A DNA stretch of 45,490 bases from Gemmataceae bacterium (GTDB lineage Bacteria > Planctomycetota > Planctomycetia > Gemmatales > Gemmataceae), in assembly GCA_022616435.1 (NCBI GenBank), contig JAKEET010000149.1, positions 1-45,490 of the forward strand, written 5' to 3'. Position 1 is the stretch's first letter. Every line of letters starts with the position of its first letter. Positions 1-9,760 of this stretch are shown piece by piece. A program made the translations under genes and the position numbers. The notes beneath the pieces were generated by a model. That model had not been told where the DNA came from. It was given only the letters and a program-made list of their open reading frames with translations, and did not search any database.

Positions 1-1873
<1,873 letters not shown>

Positions 1874-1886
1874 GGATTCCCTTCCA

Positions 1887-2081
1887 TCAAGCATCACCCG
1901 CAATGTGGGCGGGCATTCCATCGTCAATCGAATAAATATCTTCGCGTGGATCATCCCAGTCAGCAGCCCAAGCTTGGGCCACCGCAGTCATCCACGCCGT
2001 GCTGAACTCATTGTCATACTCGTCCGCACAGGCCTCGGCGACTTGGTGCGATAGCGGTTGGTCACGTTCATTCGGTATCAT
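1887..2081 (-). CDS. Small acidic hypothetical protein between topoisomerase subunit genes
   Basis: A 64-codon ORF beginning MIPNERDQPL and ending before a TGA at 1887. It lies 29 nt after the subunit A stop and 13 nt before the subunit B start, in the same direction, so it is probably co-transcribed with both. The product is acidic and rich in W, A and D (AWAADWDDPREDIY), with no signal peptide or membrane segment. An AGGA lies about 11 nt before the ATG, a weak but usable ribosome site. The frame is open further upstream (a TTG at 2114, an ATG at 2186), but those starts would overlap the end of subunit A. I do not recognise the family. The acidic, tryptophan-bearing make-up could suit an antitoxin-like or topoisomerase-binding peptide, but that is speculation. 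Confidence 0.6.
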   Translation of the reverse strand: MIPNERDQPLSHQVAEACADEYDNEFSTAWMTAVAQAWAADWDDPREDIYSIDDGMPAHIAGDA

Positions 2082-2110
2082 CGTCGCATCCGTCCTGGCC
2101 AAGAGTTCAA

Positions 2111-4489
2111 TCAATACAATGTCTTCTGCCCGTTCTTGCCGTTCGACTTTCCCTTGTCGTCTGCCTTTCCTTCTAGCACATCCCAATCCACCAGTTCAAT
2201 AGCCGCCGGCACCACGCGGACGAAGCTCGCCCGCTTCACTGCTTCGAAGCCCTTGCCGCCGCGCGACACCGTTTCGTAGCGGCCGGTGAACTCCATCTCT
2301 TTGCCGCCGGAGGTTTCCATCACCAGCTGATCGCTCGGCCTGCCCAGCACGGCGCCGCCCAGGCAGATGTCGTCGTCCTCCAGCTTGATGCCCATCACGC
2401 CCTTGCCGACGCCTTGCAGGATATTGATTTCCTCGATCGGGAAGTGAATCACATGTCCGTCGCGCGAGGCGAGCATGATCGTCGGCTCGGCTTTGAGCAC
2501 CTGGGCCAGGACGACACGGTCGCCGTCGTTGAGCCGGGCGTACATGCGGCCGGCGCGGGTCGAGGCCTCCCGGTGCGGCGCGAACGGCGTCCGCAGCGTC
2601 TGCCCCTGCTCCGTAACGGCGAGGATGTACGGCCCGGGCGGGTCCTCCTTCGTGGGCGGCTTGATCTTGTCCGGCACGAAGCGCGTGTCGGTCGTAGCGC
2701 CGCCGACGATGCGGACGTTGTCCCCCAGCTTGAAAAACTTGGCGACCGGCTCGCCGTATCCGGAACTGGCCGGGACTTCGTTGAAGCGCATCGTGTAGGC
2801 CGTGCCGTCGTCCGCGAAGAAGACGACATGCTCCAGCGTGCTGCCGGGGATGACCGCGATGACTGTGTCTCCCTCGCGCACCCGCGTCGTCTCGATCGAC
2901 GCCAGCCGGCCGACGCGCTTGATCCAGCCGTCGCGCGTCACCACGACGTTGGTGTTTTCCTTGACGATGTACGCTTCCTCGTTGAACTCGGGCAGGTCCT
3001 CGCCCAGCGCGATGCGCGTGCGGCGCTTGTCGCCGGCGAACTTCTCGGCGAGGGCGTTCAGCTCGTCCTTGACCACGCCCCACAGCCGCCGCTTTGACCC
3101 GAGAATCTCCTCGATCTCCGCGGCCTGCTTCTTCTTCTCGCGCAGCTCGTCCAGGATCTTCTTGATCTCCAGCTGCGCGATGCGATACAGCTGGGCGTCG
3201 AGGATCGCTTCCGTTTGAATCTCGTCGAGCTCAAACGCCTTCATGAGTTTCTGGGCCGCGTCGGCTTTCCCCTGGCTGTCGCGGATCAGCTTGATCGCCT
3301 TGTCGAGGGCGTTGAAGACGATCTTGAAGCCTTCGAGGATGTGGATGCGCTTGCGAAGCTGCTCCAGCTCGTACTCGAAACGGCGTTTCACCGTCTCGAA
3401 GCGGAAATCGAGGAAGTACTGCAGGATCTCCTTCAAGCCCAGCCGCATCGGCTGCGGCTTGCCGTCCTCGTCCGGCACCAGGCACGTCAGGTTGACCGCG
3501 AAGTTCTCCTGGAGCTGCGTGTGCTTGTAGAGATACGCCATGATCAGCTCGGGATCGCTGTCCGGCTTCATCTCCAGGGCAATGCGCAGGCCTTCTTTTT
3601 CGTTCGTTTCGTTCGTCAGGTCGACGAGCTGCGGCAACTTCCGCTCGGCGATGATGGCGCCGATGTCGTTTTCCAGCGCCCCCTTGTTGACGCCGTAGGG
3701 GATCGACGTGATGACGAGCTTCTCCTTCTTGCCGGCGCGCTCGACCTTCCATTCCGCCTGGATCTTCAGCGATCCCTGGCCGTCCTCGTAAATCTTGCGG
3801 AGCGAGCGGCGCTCGGTGACGATCTTGCCGCCGAGCGGGAAGTCCGGGCCCTTGAGCTTGTCGAGCAGGTTCGCCGTGCTGGCGTCGCGATTCTCGATGA
3901 GGTGCACCGCCGCCGCGATGGTGTCGCCCAGGTGGTGCGGCGGGATGTTGGTCGCCATCCCGACGGCGATGCCGGCCGAGCCGTTGACGAGGATGTTCGG
4001 GAACTCGGCCGGCAGGACGACGGGCTCCTCGAACTCGTTATTGTACGTCGGCCGCATGTCCACGGTGCGCTGACGCAGTTCCGCCAGCAGCGAGTCCGCG
4101 ATGCCGGTCAGCTTGGCCTCCGTGTATCGCCGGGCCGCCGGCGGATCGCCGTCGACGGAGCCGAAGTTGCCATGGCCGTCGATCAGCAGCGCGCGCAACA
4201 CCCACGTCTGCGCCATGCGCACCAGGGCTTCGTACACGGCCTCATCGCCGTGCGGGTGAAACTTGCCGGTGACGTCGCCGACGATGCGGGCGCACTTGGC
4301 GGGCCGCCGATCCGCATACAGTTGCAACTCGTGGTGCATGCAGAACAGGATGCGGCGCTGCACCGGCTTCAAGCCGTCGCGCACGTCGGGCAAGGCGCGC
4401 GACGAGATGACCGACAGGGCATACGTGAGATAGCGGCGCCGCGTCTCTTCCACGATCGACGCCGGATGGATCAGTTCTGCGTCCGACAT
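2111..4489 (-). CDS. gyrA/parC: DNA gyrase / topoisomerase IV subunit A
   Basis: Breakage-reunion subunit of a type IIA topoisomerase. The chosen ATG at 4489 (MSDAELIHPAS, 792 aa) fits the family N-terminus and has GGGA upstream; an in-frame ATG at 4513 would add eight residues. The winged-helix catalytic domain has ALPDVRDGLKPVQRRIL near 32-48, GKFHPHGDEAVYEALVRMAQ, and the DNA-linking tyrosine Y122 in AARRYTEAKL, the same number as in E. coli GyrA. A coiled-coil tower and exit gate follow (about 350-500), then beta-pinwheel repeats to the C-terminus. The only GyrA-box-like motif, SRGGKGF near 742-750, sits in the last pinwheel repeat rather than the first and lacks the QR start, which leans towards a topoisomerase IV-type or atypical enzyme. 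It is first in the operon A, small ORF, B. Confidence 0.95.
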   Translation of the reverse strand: MSDAELIHPASIVEETRRRYLTYALSVISSRALPDVRDGLKPVQRRILFCMHHELQLYADRRPAKCARIVGDVTGKFHPHGDEAVYEALVRMAQTWVLRALLIDGHGNFGSVDGDPPAARRYTEAKLTGIADSLLAELRQRTVDMRPTYNNEFEEPVVLPAEFPNILVNGSAGIAVGMATNIPPHHLGDTIAAAVHLIENRDASTANLLDKLKGPDFPLGGKIVTERRSLRKIYEDGQGSLKIQAEWKVERAGKKEKLVITSIPYGVNKGALENDIGAIIAERKLPQLVDLTNETNEKEGLRIALEMKPDSDPELIMAYLYKHTQLQENFAVNLTCLVPDEDGKPQPMRLGLKEILQYFLDFRFETVKRRFEYELEQLRKRIHILEGFKIVFNALDKAIKLIRDSQGKADAAQKLMKAFELDEIQTEAILDAQLYRIAQLEIKKILDELREKKKQAAEIEEILGSKRRLWGVVKDELNALAEKFAGDKRRTRIALGEDLPEFNEEAYIVKENTNVVVTRDGWIKRVGRLASIETTRVREGDTVIAVIPGSTLEHVVFFADDGTAYTMRFNEVPASSGYGEPVAKFFKLGDNVRIVGGATTDTRFVPDKIKPPTKEDPPGPYILAVTEQGQTLRTPFAPHREASTRAGRMYARLNDGDRVVLAQVLKAEPTIMLASRDGHVIHFPIEEINILQGVGKGVMGIKLEDDDICLGGAVLGRPSDQLVMETSGGKEMEFTGRYETVSRGGKGFEAVKRASFVRVVPAAIELVDWDVLEGKADDKGKSNGKNGQKTLY

Positions 4490-4551
4490 GCAAGTCCCTG
4501 CTCCCTGGGCCACGTCCGTGCCTCAATACGAGCATTCTATGACATGAGCGT

Positions 4552-4665
4552 GCGCGAGTCCGCAGCACCAACCCGAAGCGTCAGCGAGGGGAATACACGC
4601 GATCCCTCGCGCGAGTCCGCGGCACCAACCCGAAGCGTCAGCGAGGGGAACACGCGCGATCCCTC
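4552..4665 (+). repeat. Two tandem copies of a 57-bp PTRSVSEG-type repeat
   Basis: Copies at 4552-4608 and 4609-4665 begin GCGCGAGTCCGC and contain the core ACCAACCCGAAGCGTCAGCG. They differ at only a few bases. Translated, the core reads APTRSVSEG, a peptide often annotated in planctomycete hypothetical proteins, where it comes from this repeat and not from real genes. The repeats lie between the divergent topoisomerase A and DUF1549/DUF1553 genes. Confidence 0.85.
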
Positions 4666-4686
4666 GCTGACGCTTCGGGTTGGTGC
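4622..4686. repeat. Perfect 26-bp inverted repeat with 13-nt loop
   Basis: Positions 4622-4647 are exactly complementary to 4661-4686, giving a GC-rich hairpin with loop 4648-4660. The right arm is an inverted copy of the repeat core. There is no T-run on either side, and the flanking genes are divergent, so it is not a simple terminator; a REP-like palindromic element is more likely. Confidence 0.85.
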
Positions 4687-4894
4687 GGCAGCACTGTGCC
4701 CGTCTGTCGGGATGAACCCAAGGCCGGGAGAGGCGTGTCCGCGCCGAAAAACGCGCCGCCCGCCGACATTTTGCTTGGCAGCGGCCCCGAAACCGTTTAC
4801 AAGTGATAAAGGAGCCGAGTTCACTTTTCGCGGGTGGTTCGTCTAGTCCTTGGCTTGCTCGCACGGTTTTACATCATCGCGTGGGAGGCTGGCT

Positions 4895-6541
4895 ATGTGG
4901 CAACAGGCGAAGTGGTTTGCGGTCCTCGCGGTCGTCGCGGTCGCGGTCCTGGCGGCGACGCCGGCCGCATGGGGACAGAGCCAGGCGTGGCGCTCGAAAA
5001 AAGAAGTGGCCGCCCTCACCAAACGGATCGACGAGCAGATCGCCGCCGCCCAGAAGGCCGCCGGCGTGCAGCCCGTCCCGCCCGCGCAGCACGCGGCCTT
5101 CTTCCGGCGCATCCATCTCGACCTGGCCGGCATGATCCCCACGCTCATCGACATGAGCGATTACCTGGGCAACGACGATCCCGACAAGCTCTGGGATTGG
5201 TCCGAGCGCTTCCTCGATCAGAAAGCGTACAGCAAGCACTTCGCCGCCGTCTGGCGGGCCCACATCCTCAATGCCGCCAACCAGCAGGCCGCGCCGTTCA
5301 TGCCGCCGTTTGAGCTGTGGCTGAAAGACCGCCTGCAAAGCAACATCGGCTACGATCGCATCGTCCGCGAGCTGCTGGCGCCGGGCGCCGAGGCCAACGC
5401 CAACATGATGGGGTTCCGGCCCGGCAGCGTGACCCCGGGGGTGGGCAGCCCGACGGCGTTTTACCTCGCCAGCGAATACAAGGCGGAAAGCCTCGCCGGC
5501 TCGACCTCGCGCGTCTTCCTCGGCGTCAAGCTGGATTGCGCCCAATGCCATCCCCATCCCTTCGCCAAGTGGACCAAGGATGAATTCTGGCAGTTCGCCG
5601 CCTTCTTCGTCGGCACCCAGCGCGGCAACGTCCGCTTTCAGCCGGACGGCGCCGTGCCGCCTGTCCAGGCCAGCACCGCCCGCCAAATCACCATCCCCGG
5701 CACCGACAAGGTCGTGAAAGCCAAGTTCCTCACCGGCGAAGAGCCGAAGTGGAAGCCCAACGAGCCGACCCGCACCGTCCTCGCCGACTGGATGACGTCG
5801 CCCAAGAATCCGTACTTCGCCAAGGCCACGGTGGACACGGTGTGGCAATACTTCTTCGGCGTCAGCCTGCTGGAGCCGATCATCGAGCCCAGCGACGACA
5901 GCCCGATCACCCACCCCGAGCTGCTCAACGACATGGCCCAGAGCCTGATCGACCACGAATTCGACCTGAAGTTCCTGATCCGGGCCATCGTCCACACCCA
6001 GGCCTACCAGCGCAGCAGCGGCAATCACGGCACGGTGACCAAGGACGATTACGTGCTGTTCACGCGCATGCCCGTCCGCGGCCTGAGCCCCGAACAGCTG
6101 TACGACAGCGTCATCGAAGCCGCCATCGGTCCCAAGGGGCACGAAGAGCTGACGTACCAGCCCAACTTTCAGTTCGGCCCGCGGCAGCCGGCCGGCGGCC
6201 GCGCCGAGTTCCTGTCAAAGTTCATCAGCGAGGACCGGCGGCACGAATCGCAAACGTCGATCCTGCAGGCCCTCTTCCTCATGAACGGCAAGTTCCTTTC
6301 CGAGAAGATCCGCGACAACTCCAACCTCGACATTCTTGCCCATCCGATGTCGCGCTACGCCACGACCGAGGCGCGGATTCACGCGTTGTTCCTCATGTCG
6401 CTGTCGCGCGAGCCGCGGCCCGACGAGTACGCCCGCCTGGTGGCCTTCGTGGACGCGGGCGGGCCGCAGCAGTACCGGCAAAAGCTCGGCGACATCCTGT
6501 GGGCGCTGCTCAACAGCGCCGAGTTCCGGCTGAATCATTGA
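4895..6541 (+). CDS. Exported DUF1549/DUF1553 domain protein
   Basis: 548 aa. The start at 4895 (MWQQAKWFAVLAVV) is preceded by GGGAGG at good spacing and gives a clean signal peptide ending near AAWGQ; an in-frame ATG at 4850 would bury it. A DUF1549-type N-terminal part (FFRRIHLDLAGMIPT, residues about 62-76) leads to a conserved CAQCHPHPF motif near 212-220, a haem- or metal-site-like CxxCH. The DUF1553-type part follows (RTVLADWMTSPKNPYFAKA, then the ITHPELLNDMAQ and FDLKFLIRAI stretches). The family is abundant in planctomycetes, often beside a DUF1501 gene. Its biochemical role is not established. No DUF1501 gene is seen here, so this copy stands alone. Exported or periplasmic location is inferred from the signal peptide. 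Confidence 0.9.
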   Translation: MWQQAKWFAVLAVVAVAVLAATPAAWGQSQAWRSKKEVAALTKRIDEQIAAAQKAAGVQPVPPAQHAAFFRRIHLDLAGMIPTLIDMSDYLGNDDPDKLWDWSERFLDQKAYSKHFAAVWRAHILNAANQQAAPFMPPFELWLKDRLQSNIGYDRIVRELLAPGAEANANMMGFRPGSVTPGVGSPTAFYLASEYKAESLAGSTSRVFLGVKLDCAQCHPHPFAKWTKDEFWQFAAFFVGTQRGNVRFQPDGAVPPVQASTARQITIPGTDKVVKAKFLTGEEPKWKPNEPTRTVLADWMTSPKNPYFAKATVDTVWQYFFGVSLLEPIIEPSDDSPITHPELLNDMAQSLIDHEFDLKFLIRAIVHTQAYQRSSGNHGTVTKDDYVLFTRMPVRGLSPEQLYDSVIEAAIGPKGHEELTYQPNFQFGPRQPAGGRAEFLSKFISEDRRHESQTSILQALFLMNGKFLSEKIRDNSNLDILAHPMSRYATTEARIHALFLMSLSREPRPDEYARLVAFVDAGGPQQYRQKLGDILWALLNSAEFRLNH

Positions 6542-6807
6542 TCTCGTGGGTGGAGAGAGCAGGTCTCCAACAGCCGAGAAGGCGACTTTGCCGGCTCGCC
6601 ACGGAACGTACGTCGGCGAATCCGCGGTTCGTGCAGCAAAGCACGGCGTGAGAATGACTTACGCTGTTTGCTTGCGATGGAAACCACCTCGCCGGAACCC
6701 GCGAATCTGGGGTTGGCCGACGCGGGCGGTCGATGCCCACCATCGCGTAACTCTAGTCGAAGCCGCGCTCGCGAAAGGCGCCCGCTCCAATAGGAGCACT
6801 GCAACCG
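6542..6807. other. Intergenic region before the ATP-grasp cassette
   Basis: 266 bp between the DUF1549/DUF1553 gene and the cassette. A 90-codon frame (6546-6818) is open, but its composition is unlike a protein and it has no ribosome site. It should contain the cassette promoter; no clear -35/-10 was found. Confidence 0.5.
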
Positions 6808-7623
6808 ATGTCGGGTGACGAATTTCTCGTCCTGATCGCAAGTCTTGTCGTGAGCCTGCCTTTCTGGTTCCTTTGGTATGCTCGGTTGCTTCGCGTCCAA
6901 CGATTCTATGTCCAACGCATCGGCGCTGATCTTCCAAGCCGAAGGCTCCTCGGCGCTGTGCCGTTCTTGTGCGCCGCGATCCTTTTCGCGATCCTCAAGG
7001 TCGCCTCGGCACACGATGTGCGCGACGACCCCTTCTACTTGTTCTTTTACCTGATGTTCGGGTCCGCCTGGCTTTGCATGGGCGCCTCGCTTCTGTCGTT
7101 GCTGGGCATCAGCGCGCGCGACGACGTCCTGGAGCGACGCAACCGAGCTGCGGCCTATGCGATCAGCGGCGCCATGCTCGCCGTCACCATCTGCTTCGCC
7201 GGCGGGAACATTGGCAACGGGCCGGGCTGGTGGGTCGTCGTGTTGAGTGCCGGCTTGGCGACAGGGGCGCTTGCGTGTCATTGGCTGCTGCTGGAGACGT
7301 GTGCGCGAGTCGCCGATTCGATCACGATCGATCGCGATCAGGCAACGGGGCTGCGCCTGGCTGGCTTTCTCGTCGCGCTCGCGGCCATCCTGGCACGTGC
7401 GGTGGCCGGCGATTGGGTGTCCGTGGAGGCGACCGTGCGGGACTTCGCCGTGCGCGGCTGGCCGACGTTGCCGTTGCTGGCCCTGGCAGTGTTGGCGGAG
7501 CGATATGCTCAGGCGACGCCGGCGCGACCGCAACCGTCAGCGCTGGCAGCTGGAATCCTGCCAGGGCTCTTCTACATCGTCGCCGCGCTGATCTGCCTTC
7601 TCTTACTTGGCTGGCCGGTATGA
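6808..7623 (+). CDS. Polytopic membrane protein, first gene of ATP-grasp cassette
   Basis: 271 aa with about eight predicted hydrophobic helices: roughly 8-28, 47-66, 75-100, 114-132, 141-162, 181-200, 217-230 and 247-269. I do not recognise a named family. A glycine-rich stretch, GGNIGNGPGWWVVV (132-145), at the fourth-to-fifth helix boundary looks like a functional motif. The ATG at 6808 has GGAG about 11 nt upstream. The stop (TGA 7621-7623) overlaps the next start as ATGA, so translation of the next gene is probably coupled. It most likely forms the membrane component for the soluble ATP-grasp enzyme, for example a carrier or a platform for its substrate; this is inferred from gene order only. 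Confidence 0.8.
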   Translation: MSGDEFLVLIASLVVSLPFWFLWYARLLRVQRFYVQRIGADLPSRRLLGAVPFLCAAILFAILKVASAHDVRDDPFYLFFYLMFGSAWLCMGASLLSLLGISARDDVLERRNRAAAYAISGAMLAVTICFAGGNIGNGPGWWVVVLSAGLATGALACHWLLLETCARVADSITIDRDQATGLRLAGFLVALAAILARAVAGDWVSVEATVRDFAVRGWPTLPLLALAVLAERYAQATPARPQPSALAAGILPGLFYIVAALICLLLLGWPV

Positions 7624-8885
7624 TCGCACCGTGGTTGTCCGCGAACCCGTTGCTGCCCGCCGACTTCGCCCAGGTGCGGCGGCGCGCGGTTTTCGACTGC
7701 TGCAAGTGGGATCCGCAAGTCGAAGACACCGCATCGCTCGCGGCGCTGCCGCTGGTGCTGCGGCAAGAGGCCTGGGCCGAACTCGTCTTGTTGGCCGAGA
7801 AGCTTGCCCGCGAGACGCTGGCCGCCGAGGAGGAGTTGCTCGGACGGCTCGATCTGCATGGCCGGCTGGGCCTCCCGCGCCAGGCAGCACGCGCGCTGGC
7901 GAGTGCGAATCGCGGTCGCCGCAGCCCCGGCGTGGCCCGGCTCATTCGCTTTGATTTTCATCACACTTCCGAGGGCTGGCGAATTTCCGAGGCGAATACC
8001 GACGTCCCGGGCGGCTTGAACGAGGCGTCTGGATTCACGCAACTCGTGGCGCAGCACTATCCGGAAACATGCACCGTGGGCGATCCCGCCGGGACGTACG
8101 CCCAGTCGCTCCGCGACGCCTTGGGAGCCGGCGCGCGCGTCGCGCTCGTCCATGCCACGGCCTATAGCGACGATCATCAGATGATGGCCTATCTGGCGCG
8201 GCGGCTCGACGTCGCCGGCATCCACGCCCATTTGGTGAGTCCCGCTCACGTGCGCTGGCGATCCGGCCATGCCTATTTGGCAACGGATTGGAGCCGTGAG
8301 CCGATGGCTGGCCTTGTGCGTTTTTTTCCCGCCGAGTGGCTGCCGAATCTTCCCGCGGCCTGCGGTTGGACCGGTTTCTTTCATGGAAGCCAAACGCCGA
8401 TCAGCAATCCAGCGACCGCCGTGCTCACGCAGAGCAAGCGTTTCCCGCTGGTCTGGGACATGCTGGGTACGTCCTTGCCGATGTGGCAAGCGCTGCTTCC
8501 GGAAACCTGTGACCCGCGGCATTGTGCCTGGCGCAGCGAGGAATGGTTGGTCAAGCCTGCCCTGGGGCGCGTGGGCGACGGCGTCGGGTTTCGCGACACG
8601 ATGACGGTCCGCGAGTGGGAGCGGATCGCACGTGACGTGGAACGCCACCCGCGTTGCTGGGTGGCCCAGCGGCGCTTCGAAGCGACGCCCTTCACGACAC
8701 CGTGCGGACCCTGCTATCCGTGCATCGGCGTCTACACCGTCGACACGCGCGTGGTTGGCGCCTATGGCAGGATGGCCCGCCGACCGCTGGTCGACTGGCG
8801 CGCCCAGGATATTGCCGTGCTCGTTGCGGGAGAGAACCACGACCTCGATGCTGTGGGGAGACAAGTGGGGAGACAAGAACGATGA
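7620..8885 (+). CDS. Circularly permuted ATP-grasp ligase, glutathionylspermidine synthase-like
   Basis: 421 aa. The ATG at 7620 overlaps the upstream stop (ATGA). Motifs follow the GSP_synth (PF03738) pattern: RISEANTDVPGG at 121-132 (acidic and Asn metal/substrate site), SNPATAVLTQSKRFPLVWD at 262-280 (matching the family NP...NK..LxLLW segment), the ATP-grasp nucleotide loop WLVKPALGRVGDGVGF at 309-324, and VDTRVVGAYGRMA near 374-386. The family uses ATP to join a carboxylate to an amine through an acyl phosphate. The real substrates here are unknown; family members are often misnamed glutathionylspermidine synthase. There is no signal peptide, so it is cytoplasmic. Oddity: a CGPCYPC cluster at 362-368 inside the C-terminal catalytic part. 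Confidence 0.82.
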   Translation: MIAPWLSANPLLPADFAQVRRRAVFDCCKWDPQVEDTASLAALPLVLRQEAWAELVLLAEKLARETLAAEEELLGRLDLHGRLGLPRQAARALASANRGRRSPGVARLIRFDFHHTSEGWRISEANTDVPGGLNEASGFTQLVAQHYPETCTVGDPAGTYAQSLRDALGAGARVALVHATAYSDDHQMMAYLARRLDVAGIHAHLVSPAHVRWRSGHAYLATDWSREPMAGLVRFFPAEWLPNLPAACGWTGFFHGSQTPISNPATAVLTQSKRFPLVWDMLGTSLPMWQALLPETCDPRHCAWRSEEWLVKPALGRVGDGVGFRDTMTVREWERIARDVERHPRCWVAQRRFEATPFTTPCGPCYPCIGVYTVDTRVVGAYGRMARRPLVDWRAQDIAVLVAGENHDLDAVGRQVGRQER

Positions 8886-9637
8886 CAAAGGAAGAGTGCT
8901 TCGTGGCCTGGGCGCCGGATGGCATCCCGTGGTCGCAATGGGCCAAGCCGGTCGTGTTTGCCAACCTCGACCGCATCGCAGCGGGCGGCGTGCCCGACCA
9001 GCCCACAACCACCCTGTCTGTCGACTGGATTCCCGAAGCGAGCCACGAGCGCGCGCTGATCGTCGACGTGCCGGGCGCCGAGTCGGTCGTGCTGGGCTTG
9101 AGCCTGGCGCGGCGCGGTTATCGGCCCGTGCCGCTCTACAATGGCACCGTCGGCCCAGCACCGGTCATCGACATCGAGCCGATCGCGCGACAACTCCAGG
9201 CCGGCGCCGAAGTACTGCACGGCCTTGGCATCTTGCCGGATGCGCCGCCGGCATTCTTACTCGACGCCGCCCGCATGACGCCCAAGGATGCACCCGGCCC
9301 AGGAAAGTTCGACAACCGCTGGATCGTATTTCCGCAGGATTTTCCGTCGGCAACTTACCTTCGCGCGCGCGGCATCAACGAGGTCCTGCTATTGCGACGG
9401 GGCACGGATGCGCCAGGTGAGGACCTGGCCCACGTTCTGCTGCGCTGGCAAGAGGCCGGCATTCACCTTCTCGGCGGCGACGTCGCGGCCGGCGGTCCAT
9501 GGCGCGAATTGCGGGTGAGGCGTCCCTCCCTGTTTCGCAGGGCGTGGTATCGCACGATGGCCATGCTCGGGCTGCGGCGCCACGACGCGGGTGGTTTCGG
9601 CGCCATGATACCGCTAGCGTCGGCGGGCGGCGGTTGA
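8882..9637 (+). CDS. Hypothetical protein, third gene of ATP-grasp cassette
   Basis: 251 aa, beginning MTKEECFVAWAPDG. Its ATG at 8882 overlaps the ligase stop (ATGA), so all three cassette genes appear translationally coupled. It has no signal peptide or membrane helix. The middle reads like an alpha/beta fold: ALIVDVPGAESVVLGLSLAR at 58-77 resembles a beta-alpha unit, and FDNRWIVFPQDFPSA at 143-157 is a likely conserved core. The C-terminus is basic then glycine-rich (RRPSLFRRAWYR, GGFGAMIP). I do not recognise the family. From gene order it could be a partner, substrate-making enzyme or regulator of the ligase; nothing in the sequence decides between these. Confidence 0.78.
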   Translation: MTKEECFVAWAPDGIPWSQWAKPVVFANLDRIAAGGVPDQPTTTLSVDWIPEASHERALIVDVPGAESVVLGLSLARRGYRPVPLYNGTVGPAPVIDIEPIARQLQAGAEVLHGLGILPDAPPAFLLDAARMTPKDAPGPGKFDNRWIVFPQDFPSATYLRARGINEVLLLRRGTDAPGEDLAHVLLRWQEAGIHLLGGDVAAGGPWRELRVRRPSLFRRAWYRTMAMLGLRRHDAGGFGAMIPLASAGGG

Positions 9638-9714
9638 GGCGGTTTGTCCTGTTTGAAGAGGAACGCGCTAGTTGAGCTGCCAGGCGCGCTGCAATGACTT
9701 GTGGCTTGCAAGAC

Positions 9715-9739
9715 GAAAAAGGGTCCTGACACCTTTTTC
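9715..9739. terminator. Bidirectional hairpin terminator or REP-like motif
   Basis: GAAAAAGG (9715-9722) pairs with CCTTTTTC (9732-9739) around a 9-nt loop. It lies between the convergent ends of the cassette (9637) and the permease gene (9761), with A-runs and T-runs in the stem as in bidirectional terminators. Its minus-strand text, AAAAAGGTGTCAGGACCC, resembles motifs seen with REP-associated elements. Confidence 0.5.
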
Positions 9740-9760
9740 TTCGGCGCGGCGTTCCTCTGG

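Larger units (their letters stand above)
4490..4894. other. Divergent intergenic region with repeats
   Basis: 405 bp between the starts of topoisomerase subunit A (minus) and the DUF1549/DUF1553 gene (plus). About a third is the PTRSVSEG-type repeat array. The rest should hold both promoters, but no convincing -35/-10 pair was found. GTGGGAGG at 4881-4888 is the ribosome site of the plus-strand gene. Confidence 0.6.

Noticed and set aside
6546..6818. 90-codon plus-strand ORF before the cassette
   Set aside because: No ribosome site, no recognisable motif, and composition like non-coding DNA; it also overlaps the start of the membrane protein gene.
6969..7619. The ligase frame extended upstream to 6969
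   Set aside because: The extension overlaps most of the membrane protein gene and reads as arginine-rich out-of-frame text; ATG 7620 gives an ATGA overlap and the family N-terminus.
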